A stretch of 64,000 bases of DNA from Bacteroidales bacterium. GTDB taxonomy: Bacteria > Bacteroidota > Bacteroidia > Bacteroidales > F082. Position numbers and translations under genes: made by a program. Positions 18,207 through 26,548 of the stretch are shown piece after piece (the stretch's first letter is position 1; every line of letters starts with the position of its first letter). The stretch is taken from assembly GCA_017632935.1 (NCBI GenBank), contig JAGBQJ010000049.1, forward strand, positions 234,986-298,985, given 5' to 3'. Below the pieces are notes generated by a model. That model saw only the letters and a program-made list of their open reading frames with translations, was not told the origin of the DNA and did not search any database.

Positions 18207-21200
18207 TCATTTCTTCTTAGGAGCGTTTTCTGCTTCGATTTGCTTGTCCTTCTTGTGACCCTTCATCAGCACGTAGGCGAACGGCGTCGACAGGAACACT
18301 GAGGAGAAGGTACCGGCCAACACACCAACCAACAGGGCGAAGATGAAGCCGCGGATAGTGTCGCCGCCGAAGATGAAGATGGCGAGCAACACGACCAAGG
18401 TCGAACCTGAGGTGTTGAACGAACGGGTCAAGGTGCTGTTCACGGCATTGACCATGTTCTCCTTCCAGGAGGCCTTCGGGTGCAGGTTGACGTTCTCACG
18501 GACACGGTCGAAGATAACCACCGTAGCGTTGATGGAGTATCCGATAACGGTCAGCACGGCGGCGATGAAGCTCTGGTCGACTTCCATGGTGAAGGGCAGG
18601 ATGTTGTAGAACAACGAATACATACCCAACACGATGATGGTGTCTTGTGCCAAGGCCATGATGGAAGCCACACCATACTGCCATTTCTTGAATCGGATGG
18701 CGATGTAAACGAACATCAGAGCCAGAGCCACGATGATGGCCCATATGGACTTACGGGTGACGTCGCTGGCGATGGTGGCACCGACTTTCTGGGTGCTCAG
18801 GATACCCACGGTCTCGTCTTCCGAGGAGAACTTCGACATGGTGATTTCGTCTTTGTAGAGACTCTTCAAGTTGTCGTAGAGAATGCCTTGGATGATGTTA
18901 TCCACAGCCGGACTGTCGTCGTCAATCAAGAACTTGGTCGTAATCTTCACCTGACCATTGGTACCGTAGGTCTTCACTTCAGGCGTTGACCAGTCTTCCA
19001 CATCTTGGTCTGCGTTCATGTCAAGGGCTTGGCGGATGCCAGCCTTGTCAATGTTGACGTTGGACAAGACGTTGCGCACATCCTCAACCTTAATGCTCGG
19101 GTCGTCGAATTGGACGACATAGTTACGACCACCAGTGAAGTCGATACCGAGATTCAAGGAGTGACCGTCGGTCAGTTTACGGACGCCCAGAGAGCCCAAG
19201 CTGATTACCAAGAAGGCGATGCAGATGATGAACGAGGTCTTGCGCATGCCGATGAAGTCGTAGTGCTTGTCCTGCAAGAAGTTGCGGGTCATGTTGGTCG
19301 AGAAGCTGATTTCCTTGTCCTTGCTCAACATGCGTTCGAAGATCAAACGGGAAATGAAGATGGACGTGGCCAAGGAGGTCAGGATACCGATGCAGAGGGT
19401 GACAGCGAAGCTGTGGACAGGACCCGTACCCAAGATGATCAGGATGACACCGGTAATCAAGGTGGTGACGTTACCGTCGATAATGGCGGAGTAGGCGTTC
19501 TTGTAACCGTCTTGGATGGCGAGCTTGATGCCCTTGCCAGCCTTCACCTCTTCTTTGATACGCTCGAAGATAATCACGTTCGAGTCCACTGCCATACCCA
19601 AGGTCAACACGATACCAGCGATACCAGGCAAGGTCAGCACCGAGCCGAGGCAAGCCAGCACACCGAACAGGAAGAACACGTTGACCAACAGGGCGACATC
19701 GGCGACGAAACCGGCTTTCTTGTAGAAGAACACCATGTAGACCAGCACGAGAATGAAGGCGAACACCATGGACCACATACCTTTACGCACGGATTCCTGA
19801 CCGAGGGTAGGACCGACGACCTGCTCTTCAAGGATGCGGGCAGGGGCTGGCAACTTACCGGCCTTCAGGATGTTGGCCAAGTCTTGTGCCTCTTCAACGG
19901 TCATACCGCCACCGCTGATGGATGAACGGCCGTTCGGGATTTCACCATTGACGACAGGATAGCTGTAGACGAGGTCGTCGAGCACGATGGCAATCTGCTT
20001 GCCCACGTTGTCGCGGGTAAGGTTCTTCCACTTGTTGGCGCCTTCCGAGTTCATCTGGATGGTGACTTCCACTTGGTTGTTTTGACCATAGTCTTGACGG
20101 GCATCGGTGATGACTTCACCACCGAGGGCGCACTTGTTGTCGCGCGACATCTTCAAGGCGACGAGTTCGTACATCTCAACGGATTCGCCGTTTTCCATCG
20201 TGAAGGTCTCAGGCTTCACCGTCCAGGCGAACTTGAGGTCGCGAGGGAACATAGCCTTGTTCTCAGCCAGCTTCTCGTTGATGTATTTCATGTCCGTCTT
20301 GGAGGCGATACCCACGCGAGCCGTGCCGCCACCAGCGAGTCTCAGCTTGGTGAGCAGAGGATGGTTGGCATCCAACAGGGTGTCTTCAGCTTGTTCCTCT
20401 TGTTTGCTTTCAGCCAATTTGGCAGCGAGGTCGGTGCTGTCGGTAATGGCTTCGACTTCTTCGCCTTCTTTGTTCTCTTCGGCAACGGCCACTTCTTCAA
20501 CATTGTCTTCGGTAGCTTCGGTCTCTTCGGCTACGACGGGCTGCTCTTCCACATCCTTCTTGCTCTGTAAATCGGAGGCCAGTTTGGCATCGAGGTTGAC
20601 GAGAGCCTGTTCGAGCTTGGAAGCATCATAAGTCTCCCAGAATTCGAGCTGAGCGGCTCCACGGAGGAGTTTACGCACACGCTCGGGGTCTTTGACGCCA
20701 GGCAATTCAACGAGGATACGGCCCGAGTTCTCCATCTTCTGGATGTTGGGCTGTGCCACACCGAAACGGTCGATACGGGTGCGAAGAATCTGATAGGAAC
20801 GGTCGATAGCAGCATCGCTTTCTTCCTTCAAGACTTTCAGCACGTCGTCGTTGCTTGAGTTAATATTGATTCCAGGTTTGTCCTTGAATTCCATGAGGAA
20901 AAGGGAGACGAGTTTGGCGTTGGGGTCGGTCTCTTTGTAGGCCTCACCAAACAAGGTGACGAAATCACCCTTGCTCTTTTGTTGGCGTTCTGCGGCCAAC
21001 TCCATGGCTTGGAGGAAAACAGGGTCTTGAGAGTCGTGCGACAAGGCTCTGACAATGTCTTGCACCGAGACTTCCAAGGTGACGTTCATACCGCCCCTCA
21101 AGTCCAGACCCAAGTTGATTTCTCTTTCTTTTGCGTCACGGTAGGTGTACTTCTTGATGCCTAAATTGTACACTGTGGCGTTGCTCTTCGCTTCTAAATA

Positions 21201-21464
21201 GTTTTTCTCCAGCGTGTCCGCCAAACTGGCTTTGGCCAGCTTTTCATCCATCCCGTATTTTGACATGTATTCGTCAATGGTACCTTGGATGGAATCTGAA
21301 ACGGCGATGTCTTGTCCGTTAGCATCCTTTGGGAAGACTTGTTCCTTGGCATACTTTGCCGCTTTCCTCTCCACGATGTTGGTCACCACGGTGAAAGAAA
21401 GCTGGTACAAGAAAATGAGCCCAAAAATGATGGCCATCGCCCTGATTGCTCCTTTGTTTTGCAT
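18207..21464 (-). CDS. secDF: Fused protein translocase subunit SecDF
   Basis: 1085 residues. The inner-membrane SecDF fusion uses the proton gradient to pull proteins out of the SecYEG channel. SecD part: a first membrane helix (10-30), the periplasmic P1 domain with LGLDLRGGMNVTLEV, then five membrane helices around GIVLTLGMAVDSNVIIFERIKEE (Asp of the proton path). SecF part: starts near 740 (GMRKTSFIICIAFLVISLG) with LGIDFTGGRNYVVQF and its own helices with VIFDRVREN. An acidic low-complexity segment (about 290-370, rich in Glu, Val and Ala) is inserted in P1. It supplies the Sec step for all secreted proteins here, including T9SS cargo. Monocistronic. Confidence 0.96.
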   Translation of the reverse strand: MQNKGAIRAMAIIFGLIFLYQLSFTVVTNIVERKAAKYAKEQVFPKDANGQDIAVSDSIQGTIDEYMSKYGMDEKLAKASLADTLEKNYLEAKSNATVYNLGIKKYTYRDAKEREINLGLDLRGGMNVTLEVSVQDIVRALSHDSQDPVFLQAMELAAERQQKSKGDFVTLFGEAYKETDPNAKLVSLFLMEFKDKPGININSSNDDVLKVLKEESDAAIDRSYQILRTRIDRFGVAQPNIQKMENSGRILVELPGVKDPERVRKLLRGAAQLEFWETYDASKLEQALVNLDAKLASDLQSKKDVEEQPVVAEETEATEDNVEEVAVAEENKEGEEVEAITDSTDLAAKLAESKQEEQAEDTLLDANHPLLTKLRLAGGGTARVGIASKTDMKYINEKLAENKAMFPRDLKFAWTVKPETFTMENGESVEMYELVALKMSRDNKCALGGEVITDARQDYGQNNQVEVTIQMNSEGANKWKNLTRDNVGKQIAIVLDDLVYSYPVVNGEIPNGRSSISGGGMTVEEAQDLANILKAGKLPAPARILEEQVVGPTLGQESVRKGMWSMVFAFILVLVYMVFFYKKAGFVADVALLVNVFFLFGVLACLGSVLTLPGIAGIVLTLGMAVDSNVIIFERIKEEVKAGKGIKLAIQDGYKNAYSAIIDGNVTTLITGVILIILGTGPVHSFAVTLCIGILTSLATSIFISRLIFERMLSKDKEISFSTNMTRNFLQDKHYDFIGMRKTSFIICIAFLVISLGSLGVRKLTDGHSLNLGIDFTGGRNYVVQFDDPSIKVEDVRNVLSNVNIDKAGIRQALDMNADQDVEDWSTPEVKTYGTNGQVKITTKFLIDDDSPAVDNIIQGILYDNLKSLYKDEITMSKFSSEDETVGILSTQKVGATIASDVTRKSIWAIIVALALMFVYIAIRFKKWQYGVASIMALAQDTIIVLGMYSLFYNILPFTMEVDQSFIAAVLTVIGYSINATVVIFDRVRENVNLHPKASWKENMVNAVNSTLTRSFNTSGSTLVVLLAIFIFGGDTIRGFIFALLVGVLAGTFSSVFLSTPFAYVLMKGHKKDKQIEAENAPKKK

Positions 21465-21540
21465 TGTAAAACTGATTTAATTATTTGACTTTTAATTTAT
21501 TAAATTTCAATTTGAGCCTTTTTAGGCTATTACGAGCCTG

Positions 21541-21548
21541 CAAAAATA
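21541..21548 (-). promoter_or_regulatory. -7 box for secDF
   Basis: TATTTTTG on the minus strand, directly after the ABC permease stop codon (21559). The leader that follows contains a small AGCCTAAAAAGGCT hairpin. Confidence 0.6.
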
Positions 21549-21558
21549 CGAAATATTT

Positions 21559-22872
21559 CTATTTATATTTCAACCACTTGAAAATTTCCTTGTAAGAAAG
21601 TTTTTTCCCGTACATCAGGATGCCTGTGCGATAGATTTTTGCCGCAAACCAGGTCATCACGACAAAGGTGCCAGCCAATATCACAGCAGATAGCACGATT
21701 TGCCAAATGGGCGGGTCGAACGGGATTCTGACCATCATCGAGATGGGGGAGGTGAGGGGGATCATCGAAAGCCAAACCGACAAGGAGCTGTCAGGGTTGT
21801 TGACGATATAGAACGAGGAGATGATGGCGATAATCAGCGGCACGGTGACGGGCAGCGAGAATTGCTGCGAATCGGTATTGTTGTCGACCAATGAGCCGAT
21901 GGCGGCATAAAGCGTGGCATACAGCAGGTAACCCAAGATGAAAAAAACCAGGAACCAGAGGATGATGGATCCGAATGGGATGGAATGGACAATCTGCATA
22001 ATGTTTTGAACGCTTTCGTTGCTCATGATGCTGCTGGTGGTAATATCCTGTCCCATCAAAGTGCCTTGGGAGAGCATTTCGGGGCTGCTGAGGCCGATGA
22101 AAGCCGAGAAGCCCAAAGAGAGCGCGCCAGTGAGCAGAATCCACAGCACGAACTGGGTGAGGGCCACCAACGAAACGCCGATGATCTTGCCCATCATCAG
22201 CTGGAAAGGCTTCACTGAGCTGACAATAACCTCGATGATGCGGTTGGTCTTTTCTTCCGACACGCCTTGCATCACTTGTCCGCCGAAGAAGATGATGAAC
22301 ATGTAGACCAGCATGGAAAGCCCTATGCCGAGGGCAAACTGCACCTTGGTGAAGGTCTCCTTTTCGTTGCCTTTCTCGTCCATGCGCATGATTTGCAGGT
22401 TGACGTTGGTCTTGACAGCGCTTACGATATCGGGGTCAACGCCTTTTGCCATCAATTTCTGGTCTTCGATTTCCTTTTTCATCACGCCGCTGATGTAATT
22501 CTCTATTTCCATTGGCACCTGGCGGATGCTATATACGATGGCGTTCGAAGGGATGTTGAGTTGTGTTGGCGGCACGTATACGGCCATATCGAACGCGCCA
22601 CTTTTTACCATCTCTTTAACCGAGTCGATGGGCTGGCCAGGCATGTTGACAAAGGTGTGTTGTTCGTTGCTGGTGAAGCGATCCTCAAACCAATGGCTTT
22701 CGTCGACGACGGCCACGCGCAGATGGTCGGTGCTTGAGTTAAGGGCGAGCACGATGGGGACGATGTAAATTGCCGCCATGAGGATGGGCCCCAGGAAGGT
22801 CAGGATGAGGAAACTACGCTTGCGCACGCGCGTCATGTATTCGCGCTTGATGATGAGTCCGATCTTGTTCAT
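21559..22872 (-). CDS. ABC-2 type transporter permease (NatB-like)
   Basis: 437 residues with one membrane helix near the N-terminus (20-45), a large extracytoplasmic domain (about 50-175), and five more helices from 180 to the end, the layout of ABC-2 permeases such as NatB. It overlaps the ATPase gene upstream by 4 bases (ATGA), so the two are translationally coupled and form one exporter. NatAB systems export sodium, while close relatives export drugs or peptides; the substrate cannot be read from sequence. Confidence 0.88.
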   Translation of the reverse strand: MNKIGLIIKREYMTRVRKRSFLILTFLGPILMAAIYIVPIVLALNSSTDHLRVAVVDESHWFEDRFTSNEQHTFVNMPGQPIDSVKEMVKSGAFDMAVYVPPTQLNIPSNAIVYSIRQVPMEIENYISGVMKKEIEDQKLMAKGVDPDIVSAVKTNVNLQIMRMDEKGNEKETFTKVQFALGIGLSMLVYMFIIFFGGQVMQGVSEEKTNRIIEVIVSSVKPFQLMMGKIIGVSLVALTQFVLWILLTGALSLGFSAFIGLSSPEMLSQGTLMGQDITTSSIMSNESVQNIMQIVHSIPFGSIILWFLVFFILGYLLYATLYAAIGSLVDNNTDSQQFSLPVTVPLIIAIISSFYIVNNPDSSLSVWLSMIPLTSPISMMVRIPFDPPIWQIVLSAVILAGTFVVMTWFAAKIYRTGILMYGKKLSYKEIFKWLKYK

Positions 22873-23792
22873 GAGGCTTGGTTTTGGGATTGTACTTCGT
22901 GGATGAAGATGTCGTTCATGGAGGGCAGCACCTCTTTGAAGGAGACGAGTTGCCCAACTTGGAGCAGTTGGTTAATAAGCTCATTGGGCGATGCGCTGAA
23001 GAGGGTCAGCTTGGTCTCGTCGGGGAGGTCGGTCGACTCCACCTTTATATTATTATAGGTGTCGGCGATGTTCATCACCTTGAGGGTGTCGTCGCAGCGC
23101 ACCACAATCTCGCGCTGATGCGTGTCGTGCTGCCGCTTGATGTCGCTTACCTTGCCTTGCAGGATGCTCTTGCCGTTGTTAATCAGCGTGATGCTGTCGC
23201 AGAGTTCCTCCACTGAGGCCATGTTGTGTGTAGAGAGCAGCACTGTTGCCCCTTTGTCGCGCAGCCCGAGGATAGCTTCTTTCAGCAGGTTAGCATTGAT
23301 GGGGTCGAAGCCGCTGAAAGGCTCGTCGAAGATGAGGATGTCGGGGTCGTGGATGATGGTGGTGATGAACTGCACTTTCTGCTGCATGCCCTTTGAGAGC
23401 TCTTCCACCTTCTTGTCCCACCAATTGGCGATTTCGAACTTCTCGAACCATTCCATCAGCCTTTTCTTGGCCTCGGCTTTCTTGATGCCTTTCAGCTCTG
23501 CAAGGTAGATGGCTTGCTCGCCGACTTTCATCTTCTTGTACAGACCGCGTTCTTCAGGTAGGTAGCCGATGCGGGCGATGTGCTTCTGGCTTAGTTTCTC
23601 GCCGCTGATGAGCACCTCTCCGCTGTCGGGGGCAGTGATTTGGTTGAGGATGCGGATGAGGGTGGTCTTGCCGGCACCGTTAGGACCCAAAAGGCCGTAG
23701 ATGCACTGCTCGGGAATGTCAATGCACATACGGTCTAAGGCGGTGTGGTCGGCGTATTTCTTTGTGACCTCGTTGACGGATATTTTGGTCAT
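22869..23792 (-). CDS. ABC transporter ATP-binding protein (NatA-like)
   Basis: 307 residues. All nucleotide-binding motifs are present: Walker A GPNGAGKTTL, signature LSKGMQQKV, Walker B ILIFDEPFSGFDP, and the switch His in STHNM. The C-terminal ~80 residues are the DUF4162-type extension common in NatA-like ATPases. It drives the permease encoded 4 bases inside its 3' end. No clear -7 box precedes it; the region upstream is a family A repeat, and dnaJ lies beyond, so readthrough from grpE-dnaJ is possible. Confidence 0.93.
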   Translation of the reverse strand: MTKISVNEVTKKYADHTALDRMCIDIPEQCIYGLLGPNGAGKTTLIRILNQITAPDSGEVLISGEKLSQKHIARIGYLPEERGLYKKMKVGEQAIYLAELKGIKKAEAKKRLMEWFEKFEIANWWDKKVEELSKGMQQKVQFITTIIHDPDILIFDEPFSGFDPINANLLKEAILGLRDKGATVLLSTHNMASVEELCDSITLINNGKSILQGKVSDIKRQHDTHQREIVVRCDDTLKVMNIADTYNNIKVESTDLPDETKLTLFSASPNELINQLLQVGQLVSFKEVLPSMNDIFIHEVQSQNQAS

Positions 23793-23811
23793 GTGTTGTT
23801 ATTGTATTCGT

Positions 23812-23906
23812 CGCTTCGCGTCATTGCGAGGAGGAACGACGAAGCAATCCAGGGAATAAAGCGTATCGTCTGGACTGCTTCGTTCCTCGCAGTGACGCTA
23901 ACGCGT
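23812..23906 (-). repeat. Family A stop-codon repeat, copy 2 (two inverted arms)
   Basis: About 95 bp. In the dnaJ direction it reads GCGTCACTGCGAGGAACGA...CAGTCCAG, a 17-nt loop, then CTGGATTGCTTCGTCG...CTCGCAATGACGCG: a long imperfect hairpin. It begins about 6 bases after the dnaJ stop codon. Its layout is the same as that of copy 3 behind grpE. Confidence 0.85.
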
Positions 23907-23912
23907 CTTGTA

Positions 23913-25103
23913 TCAACTAAAGTAATCCTTTATCTTACTGAAAAAGCTCTTCTCCTCTGCTGTGGGGTTGGGCTTGAAGTTGTCCGACTGCGCAAGTTGC
24001 TGCAGCAGCTCTTCCTCTTTCTTGCTGACTTTCTTCGGCACCCACACGTTGACGTTGACGAGCATGTCGCCACTGCCGTAGCCGTTGAGGATGGGCAGGC
24101 CTTTGCCTCTCAGCCGCAGCACCTTGCCGCTCTGTGTGCCAGGGGCAATCTTCACGCGTACTTTGCCGTCGACGGTAGGCACTTCGGCTTGCGTGCCCAT
24201 GATAGCTTCGGGGATGGTGATGAACAGGTTGTAAATCAGGGTGCTCTCGTCGCGCTCGAAGTCGGGATGGGCTTCTTCTTCGATGAGGACGAGCAGGTCG
24301 CCGTTCACACCGTTGTGCGGACCGGCGTTGCCTTTGCCACGCACGGTGAGCTGCATGCCTTCGCCCACGCCAGCGGGGATGTCGATGTCAATGACCTCAT
24401 CGCCTTTCATGATGCCTTCGCCGCCGCAGTGCGTGCATTTCTTCTTGATGACGGTGCCTTGTCCGCCGCAGGTGGGACACACCGAGGCGGTCTGCATCTG
24501 CCCGAAGAAGCTGTTGACGGTTTTGACCACCTGGCCGCGACCGTGGCAAGTGGGACAGGTCTCGGTGGAGCCGTCCTCCGATCCGCTGCCGTGACAATGC
24601 GTACAAGCTACGTATTTGCTGACTTTGATTTTCTTCTTCACGCCATGAGCGATATCCTGAAGGTTGAGTTTCACCTTGACACGGATGTTGGATCCGCGCT
24701 GCTTGACGGTGCCGCCACGGCTGCCACCGCCTCCGAAACCACCGAAACTGCTGAAGCCGCCGCCAAAGTCGAAGCCGCGACCGAACACGCTGTTCAGGAT
24801 GTCGTTCAGGTCGAAGTCGCCGAATCCGCTGAAGCCGCCGCCACCGCTGGCCGAGCCGCCGTCCATGCCGGCGAAGCCGTAACGGTCGTAGCGTGCCTTC
24901 TTGTTCTCGTCGCTCAAAACGGAATAGGCCTCCGAGGCTTCCTTGAAGTTCTCCTCGGCGGTCTTCTTCTCGGCGTCGGTGCCGTTCACCCATTTGTCGG
25001 GGTGCCATTTCAAGGCGGCCTTACGGTAAGCGCTCTTTATCTCATCAGGCGTGGAGCTCTTGTTGACCCCCAGCACCTCGTAGTAATCTCTTTTTTCTGC
25101 CAT
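23913..25103 (-). CDS. dnaJ: Chaperone protein DnaJ
   Basis: 396 residues. J domain (1-70) with the HPD motif (KWHPDK) that stimulates DnaK; it has a small insertion after HPD ([14 protein letters not shown]). Then a Gly/Phe-rich region (about 75-135), and four zinc-finger repeats [32 protein letters not shown] (about 160-235), followed by the two client-binding beta domains. It lies downstream of grpE in the same direction, with a hairpin repeat in the 134-bp gap and another behind dnaJ. dnaK is not in the window. Confidence 0.97.
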   Translation of the reverse strand: MAEKRDYYEVLGVNKSSTPDEIKSAYRKAALKWHPDKWVNGTDAEKKTAEENFKEASEAYSVLSDENKKARYDRYGFAGMDGGSASGGGGFSGFGDFDLNDILNSVFGRGFDFGGGFSSFGGFGGGGSRGGTVKQRGSNIRVKVKLNLQDIAHGVKKKIKVSKYVACTHCHGSGSEDGSTETCPTCHGRGQVVKTVNSFFGQMQTASVCPTCGGQGTVIKKKCTHCGGEGIMKGDEVIDIDIPAGVGEGMQLTVRGKGNAGPHNGVNGDLLVLIEEEAHPDFERDESTLIYNLFITIPEAIMGTQAEVPTVDGKVRVKIAPGTQSGKVLRLRGKGLPILNGYGSGDMLVNVNVWVPKKVSKKEEELLQQLAQSDNFKPNPTAEEKSFFSKIKDYFS

Positions 25104-25138
25104 TGTTTTAAGTTTCCTTTCATCTTCATGAATCCATG

Positions 25139-25237
25139 TCGTCGCTTTGCGTCATTGCGAGGAGGAACGACGAAGCAATCCAGAGACATAAGCTCTTTTT
25201 CTGGACTGCTTCGTGCCTCGCAGTGACGCGAAGCGTG
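25139..25237 (-). repeat. Family A stop-codon repeat, copy 3 (two inverted arms)
   Basis: About 99 bp between grpE and dnaJ. It has the same two-arm plan as copy 2 (GCGTCACTGCGAGGCACGA...CAGTCCAG, loop, CTGGATTGCTTCG...CAATGACGC) but a different loop. It abuts the grpE stop codon directly. Confidence 0.85.
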
Positions 25238-25876
25238 TCAATTACCAACCACCACCCGCGCGAATCGTATCACTTTCCCATTCAGTTTATATCCCTTTTG
25301 GATAACGTCCAAAACTTTACCTTTCTTGTCTTCCTCAGGGGCGGGAATCATGGTCAAGGCCTCGTGTTCGTCGGTGTTGAATTCGGCATCCATGGCCTCG
25401 ATTTCCTCCAGACCTTTCTTCTTCAGCGTGTCTTTCAACTTGTTGAAGATCAAGGTGACGCCTTGCAGGTCGGCCTCGTTACCGTTTTTCTCCATGTTTT
25501 GCAGGGCGCGTTCGAAGTCGTCCAACACGGGCAGAATGTCCTTGATGACGCTTTCCGAAGCTGTGACGGTCAGGTCAAGCTTCTCTTTTGCCGTGCGCTT
25601 GCGGAAGTTGTCGAACTCTGAGAACAGGCGCAGGTATTTGTCGTTCAACTCGGCGTACTTGGCCTTTTCCTCTTCCAAGGCTTTCTCTTGGGCATGACGG
25701 ATTTTGAACCGTTTCGACTTTTTTTCGGAAACATTGTCACCTTTAGCCTCTTGGGTTTCGGTGGCTTCCTCTTGTTTCGGCTGTTCGTCGACGGGCTCTT
25801 GCTTGTTTTCCATGTCAGGATTGACGGTGTCTTTCAAGGCATCGTCCTGATTGTTAACGTTTTCGTTTTCGGTCAT
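25238..25876 (-). CDS. grpE: Nucleotide exchange factor GrpE
   Basis: 212 residues. It releases ADP from DnaK. The first ~75 residues are a disordered acidic tail rich in Glu, Asn and Gln, then a long coiled coil (about 75-130, LEEEKAKYAELNDKYLRLFSEFDNF-type heptads) and the C-terminal beta domain with EALTMIPAPEEDKKGKV and a conserved GYKLNGKVIRFARVVV end. Transcription most likely starts at the composite motif 25961-25922, and dnaJ follows. Confidence 0.95.
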   Translation of the reverse strand: MTENENVNNQDDALKDTVNPDMENKQEPVDEQPKQEEATETQEAKGDNVSEKKSKRFKIRHAQEKALEEEKAKYAELNDKYLRLFSEFDNFRKRTAKEKLDLTVTASESVIKDILPVLDDFERALQNMEKNGNEADLQGVTLIFNKLKDTLKKKGLEEIEAMDAEFNTDEHEALTMIPAPEEDKKGKVLDVIQKGYKLNGKVIRFARVVVGN

Positions 25877-25921
25877 GATATGTGTGTTTTGCTATTATTT
25901 TCTATTTTGCGCTAAGGCATA

Positions 25922-25961
25922 TCAAATCCTTTGCCAAAGCACAGAATTTGACAAAATGGCA
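25922..25961 (-). promoter_or_regulatory. Composite stress-type promoter motif of grpE-dnaJ
   Basis: Minus strand: TGCCATTTTGTCA (25961-25949), 12 nt, TGGCA (25936-25932), AAGGA, TTTGA (25926-25922), then 45 nt to the grpE ATG. There is no TAnnTTTG box. The same 13-mer and TGGCA-N5-TTTGA pair occur at positions 51-13 of the window. A heat-shock role is inferred from grpE. Confidence 0.55.
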
Positions 25962-25974
25962 GAGGTGATTAAAT

Positions 25975-26023
25975 GAAGAATCCTTCACCGGTGGCTTGGG
26001 CCATCCTCGGTGAAGGATTCTTT
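25975..26023 (-). terminator. Strong hairpin terminator of the small secreted protein gene
   Basis: GAAGAATCCTTCACCG pairs perfectly with CGGTGAAGGATTCTTT across a 17-nt loop. It lies 36 bases after the stop at 26059. Confidence 0.75.
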
Positions 26024-26058
26024 GTATTTGTTGCGATGATGCTAAATGGGATTGCTGT

Positions 26059-26454
26059 TTAGATCTTGAAATACCAGAAAATGTCAGACCCCAATGTCGT
26101 CAAGGTCCAATAATTATATTGTTTCACTGAATACCCCATATATTCACTTTTTGTGTTTCTTTGGAGATAGTTCTTTACGTTTCTGTATTTCGGGTCCTTG
26201 ATGTAGTAACCCTTGTTGTCTTGAAATACCTCGAAAGTTTGGCTGTGGGTTACGGTATTGCCGAAAGCGGAGCCGATTCCAAAGGCTGAATACCTACCGA
26301 CTAGTTTGTCATCATTCTGGTCAATGGTAGTGCTGTAGTTTGAACTGTTGTAGTCGGGCGTAGCCGAAACTCTGAATGAGAAAGATGCCAATGTCAGGCA
26401 AACGATCAGTGCTGTCGCAAGTATACGACCTGTCTTTGATAAGCTTGTTTTCAT
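26059..26454 (-). CDS. Small secreted protein of unknown function
   Basis: 131 residues starting at MKTSLSKTGRILATAL, which opens a signal peptide that ends near the VSA/TPDY junction. An in-frame ATG 24 codons upstream would overlap the promoter box. The mature part (about 100 residues) is rich in Tyr, Asn, Ser and Thr, with no Cys and no membrane segment; I do not recognise a family. It is monocistronic with a clear TATCTTTG box and a strong terminator. Its AT content is higher than that of the neighbouring housekeeping genes. Confidence 0.7.
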   Translation of the reverse strand: MKTSLSKTGRILATALIVCLTLASFSFRVSATPDYNSSNYSTTIDQNDDKLVGRYSAFGIGSAFGNTVTHSQTFEVFQDNKGYYIKDPKYRNVKNYLQRNTKSEYMGYSVKQYNYWTLTTLGSDIFWYFKI

Positions 26455-26494
26455 ATTGTTAGTATTTGAGGATGAATAATAATTAAATTCGGGG

Positions 26495-26502
26495 CAAAGA
26501 TA
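26495..26502 (-). promoter_or_regulatory. -7 box for the small secreted protein gene
   Basis: TATCTTTG on the minus strand, about 40 bases before the start at 26454. Confidence 0.6.
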
Positions 26503-26548
26503 TAAAACTTTTTTGACTTTTGACAAAAAGTCGGAAAAAAGTTAATAA

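Noticed and set aside
23745-25226. Open frame of 493 codons on the plus strand opposite dnaJ
   Set aside because: It is antisense to a fully conserved dnaJ, is low in complexity (Val/Ala/Asp-rich), and both ends ([11 protein letters not shown]) are translations of the family A repeats.
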